Below are positions 52,334 to 62,275 of a stretch of 64,000 nt of DNA, one piece after another. Made by a program: the position numbers and the translations under genes. Each line of letters opens with the position of its first letter. The stretch's first letter is position 1. This stretch comes from Thermoanaerobacter sp. (lineage in GTDB: Bacteria > Bacillota > Thermoanaerobacteria > Thermoanaerobacterales > Thermoanaerobacteraceae), in NCBI GenBank assembly GCA_014896455.1, contig JADBKJ010000001.1, forward strand, positions 1-64,000. The letters are read 5' to 3'. The notes under the pieces were generated by a model. That model did no database searches, was not told the DNA's origin, and saw nothing but the letters and a program-made list of their open reading frames with translations.

Positions 52334-53242
52334 TCATTTGCTATACTTTTTCTCAATTTCCGCTATTTTGTCAATCCTTCTCTGATGACGTCCTCCTTGA
52401 AAAGTTGCATTTAACCATTCTTCCACCATCATCACGGCAAGTCCTGGTCCTGTAATGCGTCCTCCCAAGCACAAAATATTAGCATTGTTGTGTTCCTTAG
52501 CGGCTTTTGCTGAAAAAACATCTTCTGCATGGGCAGCTCTAATTCCTGGTACTTTATTTGCCACTATTGACATACCAATGCCTGTCCCACAGACTAAAAT
52601 CCCTTCGCTGCACTCATGAGATGCAACAGCCTCTGCTACTTTGAGGGCATAATCTGGATAATCGACAGATTCTGGACTAAAAGTTCCAAAATCTTTATAG
52701 GCTATTCCTTTTTCATCTAAATACTTTTTTATAGCTTCTTTAAGTTCATAGCCACCATGGTCAGCTCCTAATGCAATCACCATTTTACCCTTCCTTTCTT
52801 GTGAAATTTTTGTTATGACCTTTGAAATTAAATCCTCTAACTCTCGAGCTGTCTCCCTATACACCTCTATAGGCATGCCGTAAGGGTCCTCAACCTCTCC
52901 CTCTAGCCCTACAAATTCTTTTATAGTAAAAACTTTATTGGAATATTCTGGGTACATAGAAAGTATGCTCTGTTTATGAGAATTTGACATAGCTAAAATT
53001 AAATCAGCCTCTTCTAAATCTTGACGTCTTAAACTTTTTGACCTGTGGTTTGAAATATCTATATTATAATCCTGTTTTAATACTTCTATTGCTTCTTGTG
53101 AAGCTTTAAAGCCTTCTTGCGCAAATACTCCAGCAGATTTTGCTTCAAAGTCCTTACCGAAAGCTTTCGCTTTGTCATTAAAAAGTCCCTCTGCCATAGG
53201 GCTTCTACAGGTATTCCCAGTGCACACAAATAATACTTTCAT
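52334..53242 (-). CDS. fusion of protein-arginine phosphatase YwlE and ribose-5-phosphate isomerase RpiB
   Basis: 302 aa. Residues 1-150 are a low-molecular-weight phosphatase with CTGNTCRSP (the Thr marks the arginine-phosphatase YwlE type) and the acid-site DPYGMP. Residues 154-302 are RpiB with GADHGGYELK and the active Cys in LVCGTGIGMSI. The frame is continuous. However, Met154 (ATG at 52783) has AAGGA and GGAAGGG just upstream, so a separate RpiB may also be made. In B. subtilis these are neighbouring genes ywlE and ywlF. The ATG at 53242 overlaps the sua5 stop (ATGA). Confidence 0.88.
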   Translation of the reverse strand: MKVLFVCTGNTCRSPMAEGLFNDKAKAFGKDFEAKSAGVFAQEGFKASQEAIEVLKQDYNIDISNHRSKSLRRQDLEEADLILAMSNSHKQSILSMYPEYSNKVFTIKEFVGLEGEVEDPYGMPIEVYRETARELEDLISKVITKISQERKGKMVIALGADHGGYELKEAIKKYLDEKGIAYKDFGTFSPESVDYPDYALKVAEAVASHECSEGILVCGTGIGMSIVANKVPGIRAAHAEDVFSAKAAKEHNNANILCLGGRITGPGLAVMMVEEWLNATFQGGRHQRRIDKIAEIEKKYSK

Positions 53243-54303
53243 GGCAATTCTCCTTCAGCACTTATTTCTTTATAACCGGCAGCTTTTTCTAATCTATTCA
53301 TAATAGCAAGTCCAATGCTGTCATATTCAAAACTTTCAGCAAAAATGACATCTACTCCCTTTTTGTCAAATTGTCGTAAAACTGCAAAAAGATTCTTCGC
53401 TATCGTCTCTGGTCTATTTCTATCCCCTACGACAATAATTTCTCCTTTTTCATATTGTGTCGAAGTTTGTACCGTTGCCATTATACCAACTTTTTTACCA
53501 TATTTCAATTGTTCTTCTGTCAATTCTTGAATTTTTTTTACAACTTTCTCAAGGTCTCCTGTCACTATATAGACCTCCGCATTAGGAGAATAATGCTTGT
53601 ACTTCATGCCAGGGGACTTAGGCTTAAAATCTTCCTTTGGCTTTTTTAAAAGTGAAGGATCCACTTCAACATTTCCTATCACTTCTTTAAGCATTTCCAA
53701 AGTAACTGCTCCCGGTCTTAAAATGACCGGCACCTTTTCTGTCAAATCCAAAACAGTAGATTCTACGCCAACATCACATTTTCCTCCATCTATTATTACA
53801 TCTACTTTTCCATACAAATCTTCAATAACATGAGAAGCATCAGTAGGACTAGGCTTACCCGAAACATTAGCGCTGGGAGCCGATATAGGTACTTCTGCCC
53901 TTTTGATTAAAAGATGAGCAATCGGATTTGAAGGCATCCTTATAGCTACAGTATCCATGCCAGCCGTATTAACATAGGGTACTTTTTCTGATTTTTTAAA
54001 AATAAGTGTTAAAGGGCCTGGCCAAAATTTCTTCATAAGAGCTTTAGCTTTTTGAGGTACATCTTCGACAAGGTCATAAATCTGCTCTAGTTCTGCGATA
54101 TGAACAATAAGAGGGTTATCTTGAGGCCTTCCCTTTGCTATAAATATTTTTTTTACAGCTTTTTCGTTAAAAGAATTAGCTCCAATTCCATAAACTGTCT
54201 CTGTAGGAAAAGCCACCAGTCCTCCTTCTCTTATCACATTTGCTGCAAAATCAATAAGCTCAATTTCTGGATCATTTTTATTAATGCTTACTATTTTTGT
54301 CAT
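53239..54303 (-). CDS. threonylcarbamoyl-AMP synthase, Sua5 type
   Basis: Makes threonylcarbamoyl-AMP for the t6A37 modification of ANN-decoding tRNAs. N-terminal YrdC domain (about 10-205; GLVAFPTETVYGIGANSF, AKGRPQDNPLIVHI, SAPSANVSGKPSPT) and C-terminal Sua5 domain (about 225-354; SPGMKYKHYSPNAEVYIV). 354 aa, the long form. ATG after AAGGAG. Equivalent to ywlC in B. subtilis. Confidence 0.95.
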   Translation of the reverse strand: MTKIVSINKNDPEIELIDFAANVIREGGLVAFPTETVYGIGANSFNEKAVKKIFIAKGRPQDNPLIVHIAELEQIYDLVEDVPQKAKALMKKFWPGPLTLIFKKSEKVPYVNTAGMDTVAIRMPSNPIAHLLIKRAEVPISAPSANVSGKPSPTDASHVIEDLYGKVDVIIDGGKCDVGVESTVLDLTEKVPVILRPGAVTLEMLKEVIGNVEVDPSLLKKPKEDFKPKSPGMKYKHYSPNAEVYIVTGDLEKVVKKIQELTEEQLKYGKKVGIMATVQTSTQYEKGEIIVVGDRNRPETIAKNLFAVLRQFDKKGVDVIFAESFEYDSIGLAIMNRLEKAAGYKEISAEGELP

Positions 54304-54330
54304 TTAAGGCACTCCTTGTAGAATTAAAAC

Positions 54331-55050
54331 TTACAAATGCTTTGTTATTATTATACCACCTATAATACCTAATATCATCCCCAAAATAGAAATTTCTCCT
54401 TTATAAATATTTCTGGCTTCAGGAATTATATCACCACAGGTCACATACAACATAGCTCCTCCTGCTATGCCTAAATTAAGTCCAATAAAATAAGGGGATA
54501 TACCACCCGTCAAAACTCCAATTAAAGCCCCTATTCCTGTCGGAATCCCAGCTAATACAGTGTATATTACATTTTTATAAGGAGGTATGCCGCCTGCAGA
54601 AAATGGCGTTGCCATTGCTAAACCCTCAGGAAAATCGTGCAAAGCAATAACCAATGCGATGTCAACACCTAATGACTGAGATACCATAAAACCAGAGCCC
54701 ACTGCAAGTCCCTCAGGAAAATTATGTAAAGCAATTGCAATTCCTAATAATATACCTTCTTTTATGAATCCTCCAGCGATATCCATATTTTCTATTATCA
54801 TATCAAAAAAAGAAATCAAAATAGCTCCTATTAATATCCCAATTGTCCCTAATACAAGACCTGCTATATCAAAAGCATGAGGCAACAGGTCAAAAACTAC
54901 AATAGAAAGCATCAAGCCCGCAGTAATCCCCATAATTCCACTAAAAAATCTAGCAGAAGGGTTTTTGAAAAAATATGTAGCTGCTCCCCCCAGCCCTGTG
55001 CCAATCACTCCAACCAAAGAGCCTATTATCATAGCATTAAAGGTAGACAT
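54331..55050 (-). CDS. ZIP-family divalent metal transporter
   Basis: 239 aa, about eight membrane spans, zinc/iron/manganese transporter. The metal-binding helices show HNFPEGLAVGSG and HDFPEGLAMATP. Located where B. subtilis has the unrelated Mn exporter gene ywlD/mntP, which may only be coincidence. ATG after AGGAGATG. A structured leader with terminator lies 70-150 bases upstream, so metal-responsive attenuation is possible. Confidence 0.9.
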   Translation of the reverse strand: MSTFNAMIIGSLVGVIGTGLGGAATYFFKNPSARFFSGIMGITAGLMLSIVVFDLLPHAFDIAGLVLGTIGILIGAILISFFDMIIENMDIAGGFIKEGILLGIAIALHNFPEGLAVGSGFMVSQSLGVDIALVIALHDFPEGLAMATPFSAGGIPPYKNVIYTVLAGIPTGIGALIGVLTGGISPYFIGLNLGIAGGAMLYVTCGDIIPEARNIYKGEISILGMILGIIGGIIITKHL

Positions 55051-55119
55051 AAAAACATCTCCTTAATTTTTAAATCTACTTTAAATGTATTAAATCGTTA
55101 TTGAAGTTATGCTAAGCAC

Positions 55120-55180
55120 AAAAAAATTCGCTCGAAGGTAGGAGGACCATCGAGCGAATAAAGCGTCCTCTATAGAGGAC
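55120..55180 (-). promoter_or_regulatory. unidentified structured leader with terminator before the ZIP gene
   Basis: Minus-strand RNA order: perfect palindrome GTCCTCTATAGAGGAC (55180-55165), then stem TTCGCTCGA / TCGAGCGAA (55158-55127) with an inner GGT/ACC pair, then seven U. The terminator loop carries a second GTCCTC that could pair with the GAGGAC arm of the palindrome. No known riboswitch consensus was recognised. Confidence 0.65.
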
Positions 55181-55354
55181 AGCTGGGGGGCAATGTTAAA
55201 TTGTATGTATTTTGTCACATACTGCTATTTCTTGGTTTAACTTAATAAAGCGTTTTTTATAATTATAATTTATAAGGATTATTTAGTCAAGCACAAAAAT
55301 TTAAATTATACCTATATTTTTTGATAATACACACTTCATATACTTTTAAGGAAT

Positions 55355-55382
55355 AAAAAAGAACAGGTTTTCCTGTTCCTTT
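55355..55382 (-). terminator. terminator of prfA, copy with U-tract
   Basis: GAACAGG / CCTGTTC hairpin followed by TTTTTTATTCC on the minus strand. An identical 26-base copy lies at 55649-55674 overlapping the prfA stop codon; the repeat element separates them. Confidence 0.85.
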
Positions 55383-55648
55383 CAGTTTGTTGACAAAGTT
55401 AAAAAATATTCAAAGGAGATATTTTGCATCGTTATAGATGTTTTAAGCACGACAAAACTAAAGAAACTCGACTTTCGGGTTCAACTGAAGTGTTGGGCTG
55501 AAATCGACATCCTGTCTCAAGGTGCCGCCCTCGCCTCACCAAACTCTGACTCCTCCACCCTCAAAGTCTGCGCCCAAGTTTGTTACCGCTTTGTAACCGA
55601 GAGTGCGATTGCAAAATATCTCCTTTACGAAAGTTTGTCTACAGTCTG
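55383..55648. mobile_element. full copy B of the terminator-nested repeat
   Basis: 266 bp. The first 49 and about the last 42 bases are identical to copy A at 45927, while the interior is clearly diverged, sharing only blocks such as TCGAC-TTCGGG, CTCCACCCT and TTTGTTACCGCTTTGT. Flanked by perfect 26-bp direct repeats containing the prfA terminator hairpin. No ORF of note. Confidence 0.85.
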
Positions 55649-55672
55649 AAAAGAACAGGTTTTCCTGTTCCT

Positions 55673-56743
55673 TTAATTTAGATTCACATTCTTAAGTTTT
55701 TCTGCCTGGTCATTTAAAATTAAAGCATCTATAATTTCATCCAAGTCCCCATCAAGAACTTCCTGTAATCTATATAAAGTTAAACCTATTCTGTGGTCAG
55801 TGACTCTGCCTTGTGGAAAATTGTAAGTTCTTATCCTCTCGCTCCTTTCCCCAGTACCTACTTGGGATTTCCGTGTCTCAGCAATTTCTCTTTGTTGTTC
55901 TTGTAGAGCCATTTCATAAAGCTTTGCTCGCAAAATTTTAAGAGCTCTTTCTCTATTTTGAATCTGTGACCTTTCATCTTGGCAAGTTACGACAATTCCT
56001 GTTGGAATATGGGTAACTCTGACTGCGGAATCAGTCGTATTTACACTCTGCCCTCCATGACCGCCTGACCTAAATACATCTACCTTTATATCATTTGGAT
56101 TTATCTCTACATCAACTTCCTCGACTTCAGGCAAAACTGCCACTGTAGCGGTAGAAGTGTGAATCCTTCCCCCGGCTTCAGTGGTTGGAACTCTTTGAAC
56201 CCTATGAACACCACTTTCGTATTTTAACCTGCTGTAAGCTCCTTTCCCAGAAATATTCAAAATTACTTCTTTAAATCCTCCGATATCTGTTTCATTGGAG
56301 CTCATTATTTCTACTTTCCAACTTTTTTTCTCTGCATACATGGAATACATCCTAAAAAGGTCATGGGCAAAAAGAGCCGCCTCTTCTCCTCCTGCTCCTG
56401 CCCTAATCTCCATTATGACATTTTTCTCATCATTTGGGTCTTTTGGTATTAAAAGAATTTTTATCTCCTCTAATAATTTTTCTTTTTTTTCTTCTAATTG
56501 AGAAAGTTCTTCCTCTGCCATCTCTTTAAGTTCTACATCATTTGAAGACAACAACTCTTTTGTAGCCTCTATATCTTCCAAAACTTTTTTATATTCTCTG
56601 TATTTTAACACAATATCTTCAATAGCCGCATGCTCTTTTACATACTTTCTCCATTCATTTACATTTGAAATAATATTAGGGTCACTTATTTTTTGACTTA
56701 ATTCTACATATCTATCTTCTATTGCTTGCAATTTATCAATCAT
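55673..56743 (-). CDS. prfA: peptide chain release factor 1
   Basis: Recognises UAA and UAG and triggers peptide release on the ribosome. 356 aa. The catalytic GGQ is in [18 protein letters not shown] (about 230) and the PxT codon-recognition motif appears in [12 protein letters not shown] (about 188). ATG after GAGGTGA. Follows prmC, the methylase of its GGQ glutamine, by 48 bases. Confidence 0.97.
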   Translation of the reverse strand: MIDKLQAIEDRYVELSQKISDPNIISNVNEWRKYVKEHAAIEDIVLKYREYKKVLEDIEATKELLSSNDVELKEMAEEELSQLEEKKEKLLEEIKILLIPKDPNDEKNVIMEIRAGAGGEEAALFAHDLFRMYSMYAEKKSWKVEIMSSNETDIGGFKEVILNISGKGAYSRLKYESGVHRVQRVPTTEAGGRIHTSTATVAVLPEVEEVDVEINPNDIKVDVFRSGGHGGQSVNTTDSAVRVTHIPTGIVVTCQDERSQIQNRERALKILRAKLYEMALQEQQREIAETRKSQVGTGERSERIRTYNFPQGRVTDHRIGLTLYRLQEVLDGDLDEIIDALILNDQAEKLKNVNLN

Positions 56744-56791
56744 TATCTCACCTCAAAGATTGATTATACCACATATTATCTTTTGTGAAAA

Positions 56792-57631
56792 CTATAACTT
56801 ATACTTTGCTATTATCACTCTGTCAATACCCGCCAAATCTTTAATTATTTCAATATCCTTAAATCCATATTTTTCTAAAAAATTAGTTGTCTCTTCTTTT
56901 TGGCCATATCCTATTTCAAATCCAATTTTTCCGCCTGATTTCATATAAAAAGGAGCTTCTTTTATAATTTTTTTGTAGAAGAAAAGTCCGTCTTCTCCTC
57001 CATCTAACGCGACAACAGGCTCTTTTTTTACTTCTTCCTGCAGTAGCTCAATTTCATCTCTTTTAATGTAGGGAGGATTTGACACAATAAAGTCAAACTT
57101 TAAATTTGGCGGAAGATTACGAAAGAGGTCACTTTCTATAAAGAATATCCTATCTAAAACTCCTTGCTTTTCAGCATTGTACTTTGCAACTTCAATAGCT
57201 TTTTTGCTGATGTCAACTGCGTACACAGTACAATCTGCAAAATATTTAGATATGCTTACAGCTATAGCACCGCTACCAGTACCTATATCCAAAATTACAT
57301 TTCCTCTTTCCAACCTTTTTAACACTTCTTCTACAAGAATCTCTGTCTCTGGCCTAGGAATTAACACGTTCTCATCTACAAAAAACTCTAATCCCATAAA
57401 ATACTGCTTTTTTACAATGTACTGATAAGGAATGTGAGATTTTCTCATATTTAAAAGTCCTAAAAACTTTGCTAACTCTCCTTCCTCTACTTCATCTTCT
57501 CTTTTAATTATTAGATTTATCCTATCCATCCCCAAACAGTAAGCAAGGAGCAGTTCCGCTTCAAGTTTAGGATTTTCGCAAATATTTTTAAGTTCTTTTG
57601 CCCCCAGATTTATTGCCTCATATATTTTCAA
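56792..57631 (-). CDS. prmC: release factor glutamine methyltransferase
   Basis: SAM-dependent methylase of the GGQ glutamine of RF1/RF2. 279 aa if started at the TTG at 57631 (8 bases after GGGAGG); an ATG six codons earlier is the alternative. SAM-binding ILDIGTGSGAIAVSISKYF and catalytic NPPYIKRDEI (about 190) are present. It overlaps the end of the DUF1385 gene by 14 bases and precedes its substrate gene prfA. Confidence 0.95.
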   Translation of the reverse strand: MKIYEAINLGAKELKNICENPKLEAELLLAYCLGMDRINLIIKREDEVEEGELAKFLGLLNMRKSHIPYQYIVKKQYFMGLEFFVDENVLIPRPETEILVEEVLKRLERGNVILDIGTGSGAIAVSISKYFADCTVYAVDISKKAIEVAKYNAEKQGVLDRIFFIESDLFRNLPPNLKFDFIVSNPPYIKRDEIELLQEEVKKEPVVALDGGEDGLFFYKKIIKEAPFYMKSGGKIGFEIGYGQKEETTNFLEKYGFKDIEIIKDLAGIDRVIIAKYKL

Positions 57632-58544
57632 ATTCACGTCCTCCCTCATCTTCTAAAACACTTTTTAGTGATGCAATAGCAACTTCTAATTGACCGTCAT
57701 CCGGCTCCCTTGTGGTAAGCTTTTGTAATAGCAAGCCAGGATATACAAAAGCCGTTATTATTTTATTGTCACTTCGCCCTGCTAATTTTATTATTTCATA
57801 AGATATACCAGCAACTACAGGAAGCAAAAGAATTCTACTAAGTATCCTTATATAAAGAGTAGGCCATTTTAAAAAAGAAAAAACTATTATAGAGACTATC
57901 ATGACTATGAAGAAGAAATTTGTCCCACATCTGGGATGTAAAGTAGTATATTTTCGAGCATTTTCCACTGTCAATTCCTCTTCATGCTCAAGGCAATGAA
58001 TAGCTTTATGCTCTGCCCCATGATATTCGAATATTCTTCTTATATCTTTCATCCGTGATATTAATACAAGATACAAAATAAAAATAGCAACTCTTAACAA
58101 TCCTTCGACAAAATTTATAACTACAGTATTTTTTGTAAATAATTTGACATAATCGGCTACATATGTCGGCCCAATAAAAAATATGATAATTGATAAAATT
58201 AAAGATATTGCAACAGAAAAATACATCAAAACATCATCTAACTTATCTCCAAAAACTTTTTGTAAAAATGAATCGAATTTTGAACTATTTTTTTTATCTT
58301 CTTCTTCAAAAAGTTCTGCAGAATAAGTAAGGCTTTTTATACCTATGATAAGAGAATCAAAAAGAGCAAAAGTACCTCTTATAAAAGGCCATGAAAAAAA
58401 TTTATTCCTTTTAGTCAAGGGTTTTACATACTCTTTATTTATAATTATTTCATCCCCTTTTCGCACAGCTGTCGCCACGCTATTGTGTCCTCTCATCATA
58501 ACTCCTTCAATTACTGCTTGACCACCTATATCGGTTTTCTTCAT
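57618..58544 (-). CDS. DUF1385 family membrane protein
   Basis: 308-aa protein of unknown function. Starts with DIGGQAVIEGVMMRG, the family signature, and has about four membrane spans (around 100-125, 140-165, 205-225, 230-250) with EYHGAEHKAIHC between, whose His residues suggest metal binding. Common in Firmicutes, often beside prmC-prfA and rpmE. ATG after AAGAGGTG. Confidence 0.88.
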   Translation of the reverse strand: MKKTDIGGQAVIEGVMMRGHNSVATAVRKGDEIIINKEYVKPLTKRNKFFSWPFIRGTFALFDSLIIGIKSLTYSAELFEEEDKKNSSKFDSFLQKVFGDKLDDVLMYFSVAISLILSIIIFFIGPTYVADYVKLFTKNTVVINFVEGLLRVAIFILYLVLISRMKDIRRIFEYHGAEHKAIHCLEHEEELTVENARKYTTLHPRCGTNFFFIVMIVSIIVFSFLKWPTLYIRILSRILLLPVVAGISYEIIKLAGRSDNKIITAFVYPGLLLQKLTTREPDDGQLEVAIASLKSVLEDEGGREFENI

Positions 58545-58559
58545 CTCTACACCTCTTTT

Positions 58560-59141
58560 CTATGTACGAGGAACTTCATGGCATTTTCGACACCTTGCTT
58601 CATAGGTTTCATGGGCCCCTACTAAAATGATTGGGTCATCGTATTTTGCAGGCTTCCCATTGATAAGCCTTTGAGTGCGAGTAGCAGGATTGCCACATTT
58701 CACACATATAGCCGTCAGTTTATCTACAGACTCCGCAATTGCCATTATATTAGGAGTAGGGCCAAAAGGTTCCCCCCTAAAGTCCATATCTAAGCCAGCA
58801 CAAATGACTCTTTTGCTTAGATCTGCAATTTCTCTTACAACATCTACAATCGAATGGTCAAAAAACTGAATTTCATCAATTGCGATAACCTCTGTGTTTT
58901 CTTCTAAAAGCTCAATTATTTCAGAAGCCTTTACTACACTAATAGCATTTATATTAGTGCCATTGTGAGATACCACCTTGTCAATAGAATATCTATCGTC
59001 AATAGCCGGTTTAAAGACTTGCACTTTTTGTTTGGCAATTTGGGCTCTTTTAATCCTTCTTATGAGTTCTTCACTTTTACCGCTAAACATAGGACCAACT
59101 ATAGCCTCTATAAAACCATGATCCAAAGAACCGTATATCAT
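58560..59141 (-). CDS. tdk: thymidine kinase
   Basis: Phosphorylates thymidine (salvage). 193 aa from the ATG at 59141 after AAAGGTGG. Walker A GPMFSGKS, Walker B AIDEIQFF with catalytic Glu, and a zinc site of four Cys (CVKCG, then CRKCH at the C-terminus) are all visible. Between rpmE and the DUF1385 gene as in related genomes. Confidence 0.96.
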   Translation of the reverse strand: MIYGSLDHGFIEAIVGPMFSGKSEELIRRIKRAQIAKQKVQVFKPAIDDRYSIDKVVSHNGTNINAISVVKASEIIELLEENTEVIAIDEIQFFDHSIVDVVREIADLSKRVICAGLDMDFRGEPFGPTPNIMAIAESVDKLTAICVKCGNPATRTQRLINGKPAKYDDPIILVGAHETYEARCRKCHEVPRT

Positions 59142-59178
59142 AAAAACCACCTTTCTTAATGTCAAATTAAAAACAAAA

Positions 59179-59203
59179 GGTTAGAGTCTTCACCACTCTA
59201 ACC
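59179..59203 (-). terminator. terminator between rpmE and tdk
   Basis: GGTTAGAGT / ACTCTAACC stem, 7-nt loop, then TTTTG and more U on the minus strand, just after rpmE. Confidence 0.75.
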
Positions 59204-59209
59204 CCCAAA

Positions 59210-59419
59210 TTATTTTTCTTCTAAATTAAATCTCTTTCTAAATCTCTCGACTCTTCCACCTGTATCTACAATCTTCTGCTGGCCTGTAAAGAAGGGATGG
59301 CATTTGGAACATATTTCTACCCTAATTTCTTTCTTTGTAGAACCTGTTATAAAAGTATTTCCACATGCACACCTTACAACGGCATCATGATAATAGGTAG
59401 GATGTATATTCGGTTTCAC
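59210..59419 (-). CDS. rpmE: 50S ribosomal protein L31
   Basis: 69 aa from the GTG at 59419 after GAGGTGAAAGCT; the longer open frame upstream has no ribosome site. Begins [16 protein letters not shown] and has the zinc-binding Cys set CAC and CSKC, so it is the zinc-containing type. Follows rho. Confidence 0.96.
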   Translation of the reverse strand: MKPNIHPTYYHDAVVRCACGNTFITGSTKKEIRVEICSKCHPFFTGQQKIVDTGGRVERFRKRFNLEEK

Positions 59420-59481
59420 AGCTTTCACCTCTTTCAACCAAAACTCATACGGAGAAATTATAACACAAGTTATACACAATA

Positions 59482-61002
59482 TCAAGATTTATATAATTGT
59501 GCCCTTATCATATTTATAAACTCCGCATTAGATTTAGTTCGTATTAATTTTTCAATTAACATCTCTGTTACCTCTGTAGGCGGTAAATTTGACATAGCTT
59601 TCCTTAATATCCACATGGCCTCCAATTCTTCTTTTGTAAGCAGCAATTCTTCTTTTCTTGTACCCGATTTGTATATATCAATAGCAGGGAATATCCTTCT
59701 TTCTTGTAATTTTCTGTCAAGATGAAGTTCCATATTGCCTGTCCCTTTAAATTCTTCAAATATAACTTCATCCATACGGCTTCCCGTTTCAATCAAAGCA
59801 GTAGCAAGGATAGTTAAACTCCCACCCTCTTCTATATTCCTAGCTGCTCCAAAAAATCTTTTCGGAGGATGTAATGCAGAAGGGTCAATGCCACCAGAAA
59901 GAGTTCTTCCTGAAGGAGGTGTAATAAGGTTATAAGCTCTTGCCAGCCTAGTAATACTATCTAAAAGAATTACCACGTCCTTTTTATACTCCACAAGTCT
60001 TTTAGCGTGCTCTAATACCATTTCAGCCACTTTAGTATGGTGTTCTGGGAGTTCATCAAAAGTAGAATATACTACTTCTCCTTTTATAGAACGTTTCATG
60101 TCAGTTACTTCTTCAGGGCGTTCATCAATTAAAAGCACAACGAGAATAACTTCTGGATGGTTTTGTGAAATACTATTAGCAATTTGCTTAAGTAAAGTGG
60201 TTTTTCCTGCTTTTGGCGGTGCAACAATCATACCCCTTTGCCCTTTACCTATAGGAGCAATGATATCTACCAATCTCATGGAAAATTCTGTAGGCGAAGT
60301 CTCTAATCTCAATTTTTCATTTGGGAAAATAGGAGTTAATTCATCAAATGGAATCCTTTTTTTGGCATTTTCAGGATCTTCACCATTTATAGATTCCACA
60401 TAAAGAATTGCAGAATATTTTTCCCCTTCTCTAGGAATCCTTGTAATACCTCTCACTTTGTCGCCAACTTTTAAGCCAAAGCGCCTTATTTGCGATTGAG
60501 AAATATATATATCTTTGGGCCCTTGGACAAAGTTTTCCACTCTTAAAAAGCCAAAACCATCTGGTAAAATATCAAGAATTCCTTCAGCTATCACATCCCC
60601 CTGAGTCTGTATAAGTTTTTTTAATGGGTCGGATAGGTCTTTCACAATTGGTAAATTATCTTTAGAGAAAGAAGGTTGAATTTGTAAACTTTCTAAATTG
60701 TTTTCCATAACTTCAGGCTTTGCATGACCATTTTTAGATATATTAGTATTTTGTACATCTCCTGTCATGTTATCTAATTTATCTTCTTGTGGTTTTCCCT
60801 TTTGCAATTCCTCCAAAAATTCCTCTTTTTTGTCTTTTTCTTCTATTAGATTATCTTCTTTTTTTTGATTCATTTTTTCTAAAATTTTCCCCTTTAGTTC
60901 TTCTTTTCTGTATTTTGTAATACTTTTAATACCCAATTCTTTCGCAATTTCTCTTAATTCCATTAAACTCAGGTTTTCTAAATCATTAATATTAAATTCC
61001 AA
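59482..61002 (-). CDS. rho: transcription termination factor Rho
   Basis: RNA-dependent hexameric helicase ending transcription. N-terminal Rho_N helices (1-45), a hydrophilic, Lys/Glu-rich insert (about 45-140) typical of this lineage, cold-shock-like RNA-binding domain ([19 protein letters not shown]), then the ATPase with Walker [12 protein letters not shown] and [15 protein letters not shown]. 506 aa from the TTG at 61002 after GGGAGGTG; an earlier TTG five codons upstream is less well placed. Confidence 0.95.
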   Translation of the reverse strand: MEFNINDLENLSLMELREIAKELGIKSITKYRKEELKGKILEKMNQKKEDNLIEEKDKKEEFLEELQKGKPQEDKLDNMTGDVQNTNISKNGHAKPEVMENNLESLQIQPSFSKDNLPIVKDLSDPLKKLIQTQGDVIAEGILDILPDGFGFLRVENFVQGPKDIYISQSQIRRFGLKVGDKVRGITRIPREGEKYSAILYVESINGEDPENAKKRIPFDELTPIFPNEKLRLETSPTEFSMRLVDIIAPIGKGQRGMIVAPPKAGKTTLLKQIANSISQNHPEVILVVLLIDERPEEVTDMKRSIKGEVVYSTFDELPEHHTKVAEMVLEHAKRLVEYKKDVVILLDSITRLARAYNLITPPSGRTLSGGIDPSALHPPKRFFGAARNIEEGGSLTILATALIETGSRMDEVIFEEFKGTGNMELHLDRKLQERRIFPAIDIYKSGTRKEELLLTKEELEAMWILRKAMSNLPPTEVTEMLIEKLIRTKSNAEFINMIRAQLYKS

Positions 61003-61295
61003 AAGTACACCTCCCAAAAATATAATTTTAACAAACTCTCACCCAGTGCATAGGTTTTTAAAAATAAAAGGGAAATTAACTAGAAAAATTACAAGAGAAT
61101 TTTCGCTAATAACATGTATCTCTTGCTAAAAAAGACTGCTTATATTTAAAAAACTCAGAAAAAAGAAATTGAGAAAGGAAATGAATACGTATAATCTTAT
61201 TCTATTTTATTTATATTTTTTTGGAATGTCAAGTATTTATTTTCAGTCTCAAATTTATGATTACCAATTTATAAAAATTTATACATAAAATATAA
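61003..61295. other. AT-rich gap before rho
   Basis: About 290 bases with no ORF. A weak hairpin (CAAGAG with CTCTTG, then UUUUU; around 61085-61130 on the minus strand) lies in the rho leader and could take part in rho autoregulation, but support is thin. No promoter was resolved. Confidence 0.3.
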
Positions 61296-61317
61296 AAAGC
61301 GGGTGAAACCCCGCTTT
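61296..61317 (-). terminator. intrinsic terminator of fba
   Basis: AAAGCGGG / CCCGCTTT stem with 6-nt loop followed by TTATATTTT on the minus strand, just after the fba stop. Confidence 0.85.
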
Positions 61318-61320
61318 AAC

Positions 61321-62172
61321 TTATGCTTTTCCTGCTGCTCCAAATAAAATCATCTTTTGTTTAATTACTTCTTTCATCGCATCTTTGCAAGGACTTAAAA
61401 TTTTTCTTGGGTCGTATATTTCTCTATCTTTTTCTAACAAATCTCTTAGCCTTCGTGCAAATGCCTGTCTTATATCCGTATCTATATTTATCTTATTTAT
61501 GCCAAGGCTTACAGCTTTTTTTATAGCCTCTTCAGGAACTCCTGAAGCTCCATGTAAAACTAAAGGAATATTGAGCATTTCTTTTATCTTTTTAAGTCTA
61601 TCAAAGTCCAGCTTAGGTTCTCCTTTGTAAGGTCCATGAGCCGTCCCGATAGCTATAGCTAAATAATCTACTCCTGTTTCTTTTGCGAATTTTAAAGCTT
61701 CTTCTGGATCTGTCATGGCCGCTTCTCTTTCATCTACTGTGATATTATCCTCCGTACCACCGATTTTTCCGATTTCAGCTTCAACAGAAACTCCCATCCC
61801 ATGAGCAATTTGCACCACAGTTTTCGTCACTTTTATATTTTCTTCGAGAGGCAATTTAGAAGCATCCATCATTACAGAAGTCCAGCCATTTCTCAAGCAT
61901 TTCATGACTGTATTGAAATCTGTACCATGGTCAAGGTGTAGAGCAATTGGAACTGATGCCTTTTCAGCCATTGTCCTTACTATCGCAGAAATCGTCTCAA
62001 TACCAGCATATTTTAATCCTCCCTCACTAACTTGTATTATGACTGGTGACTTAGTTTCTTCTGCCGCCTCCACAATGGCTTGGGTAATCTCTAAATTACT
62101 GGTGTTAAAAGCTCCAACTGCATATCCTTCTTTGTGGGCTTTTTCTAATATCTCTATACCTGTTACTAACAT
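61321..62172 (-). CDS. fba: class II fructose-bisphosphate aldolase
   Basis: Zinc-dependent cleavage of fructose 1,6-bisphosphate in glycolysis. 283 aa. ALHLDHGTDF (zinc His and catalytic Asp, about 83), EAEIGKIGG and LVLHGASGVP are class II signatures. ATG at 62172 after AGGAGCTG; an in-frame TTG two codons earlier is unlikely. Next to spo0F as in B. subtilis. Confidence 0.96.
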   Translation of the reverse strand: MLVTGIEILEKAHKEGYAVGAFNTSNLEITQAIVEAAEETKSPVIIQVSEGGLKYAGIETISAIVRTMAEKASVPIALHLDHGTDFNTVMKCLRNGWTSVMMDASKLPLEENIKVTKTVVQIAHGMGVSVEAEIGKIGGTEDNITVDEREAAMTDPEEALKFAKETGVDYLAIAIGTAHGPYKGEPKLDFDRLKKIKEMLNIPLVLHGASGVPEEAIKKAVSLGINKINIDTDIRQAFARRLRDLLEKDREIYDPRKILSPCKDAMKEVIKQKMILFGAAGKA

Positions 62173-62251
62173 TGCCAACAGCTCCTTCTATATTATGTAA
62201 CTTTTCTTTTTCATTATAACATTTGTTTAAAGTTAGCTCAAGGAAATTATA

Positions 62252-62275
62252 AAAAAGGTACAAGCGTACCTTTTT
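62252..62275 (-). terminator. intrinsic terminator of spo0F-like gene
   Basis: Perfect 10-bp stem AAAAAGGTAC / GTACCTTTTT with 4-nt loop and more U, overlapping the stop codon. Confidence 0.85.
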
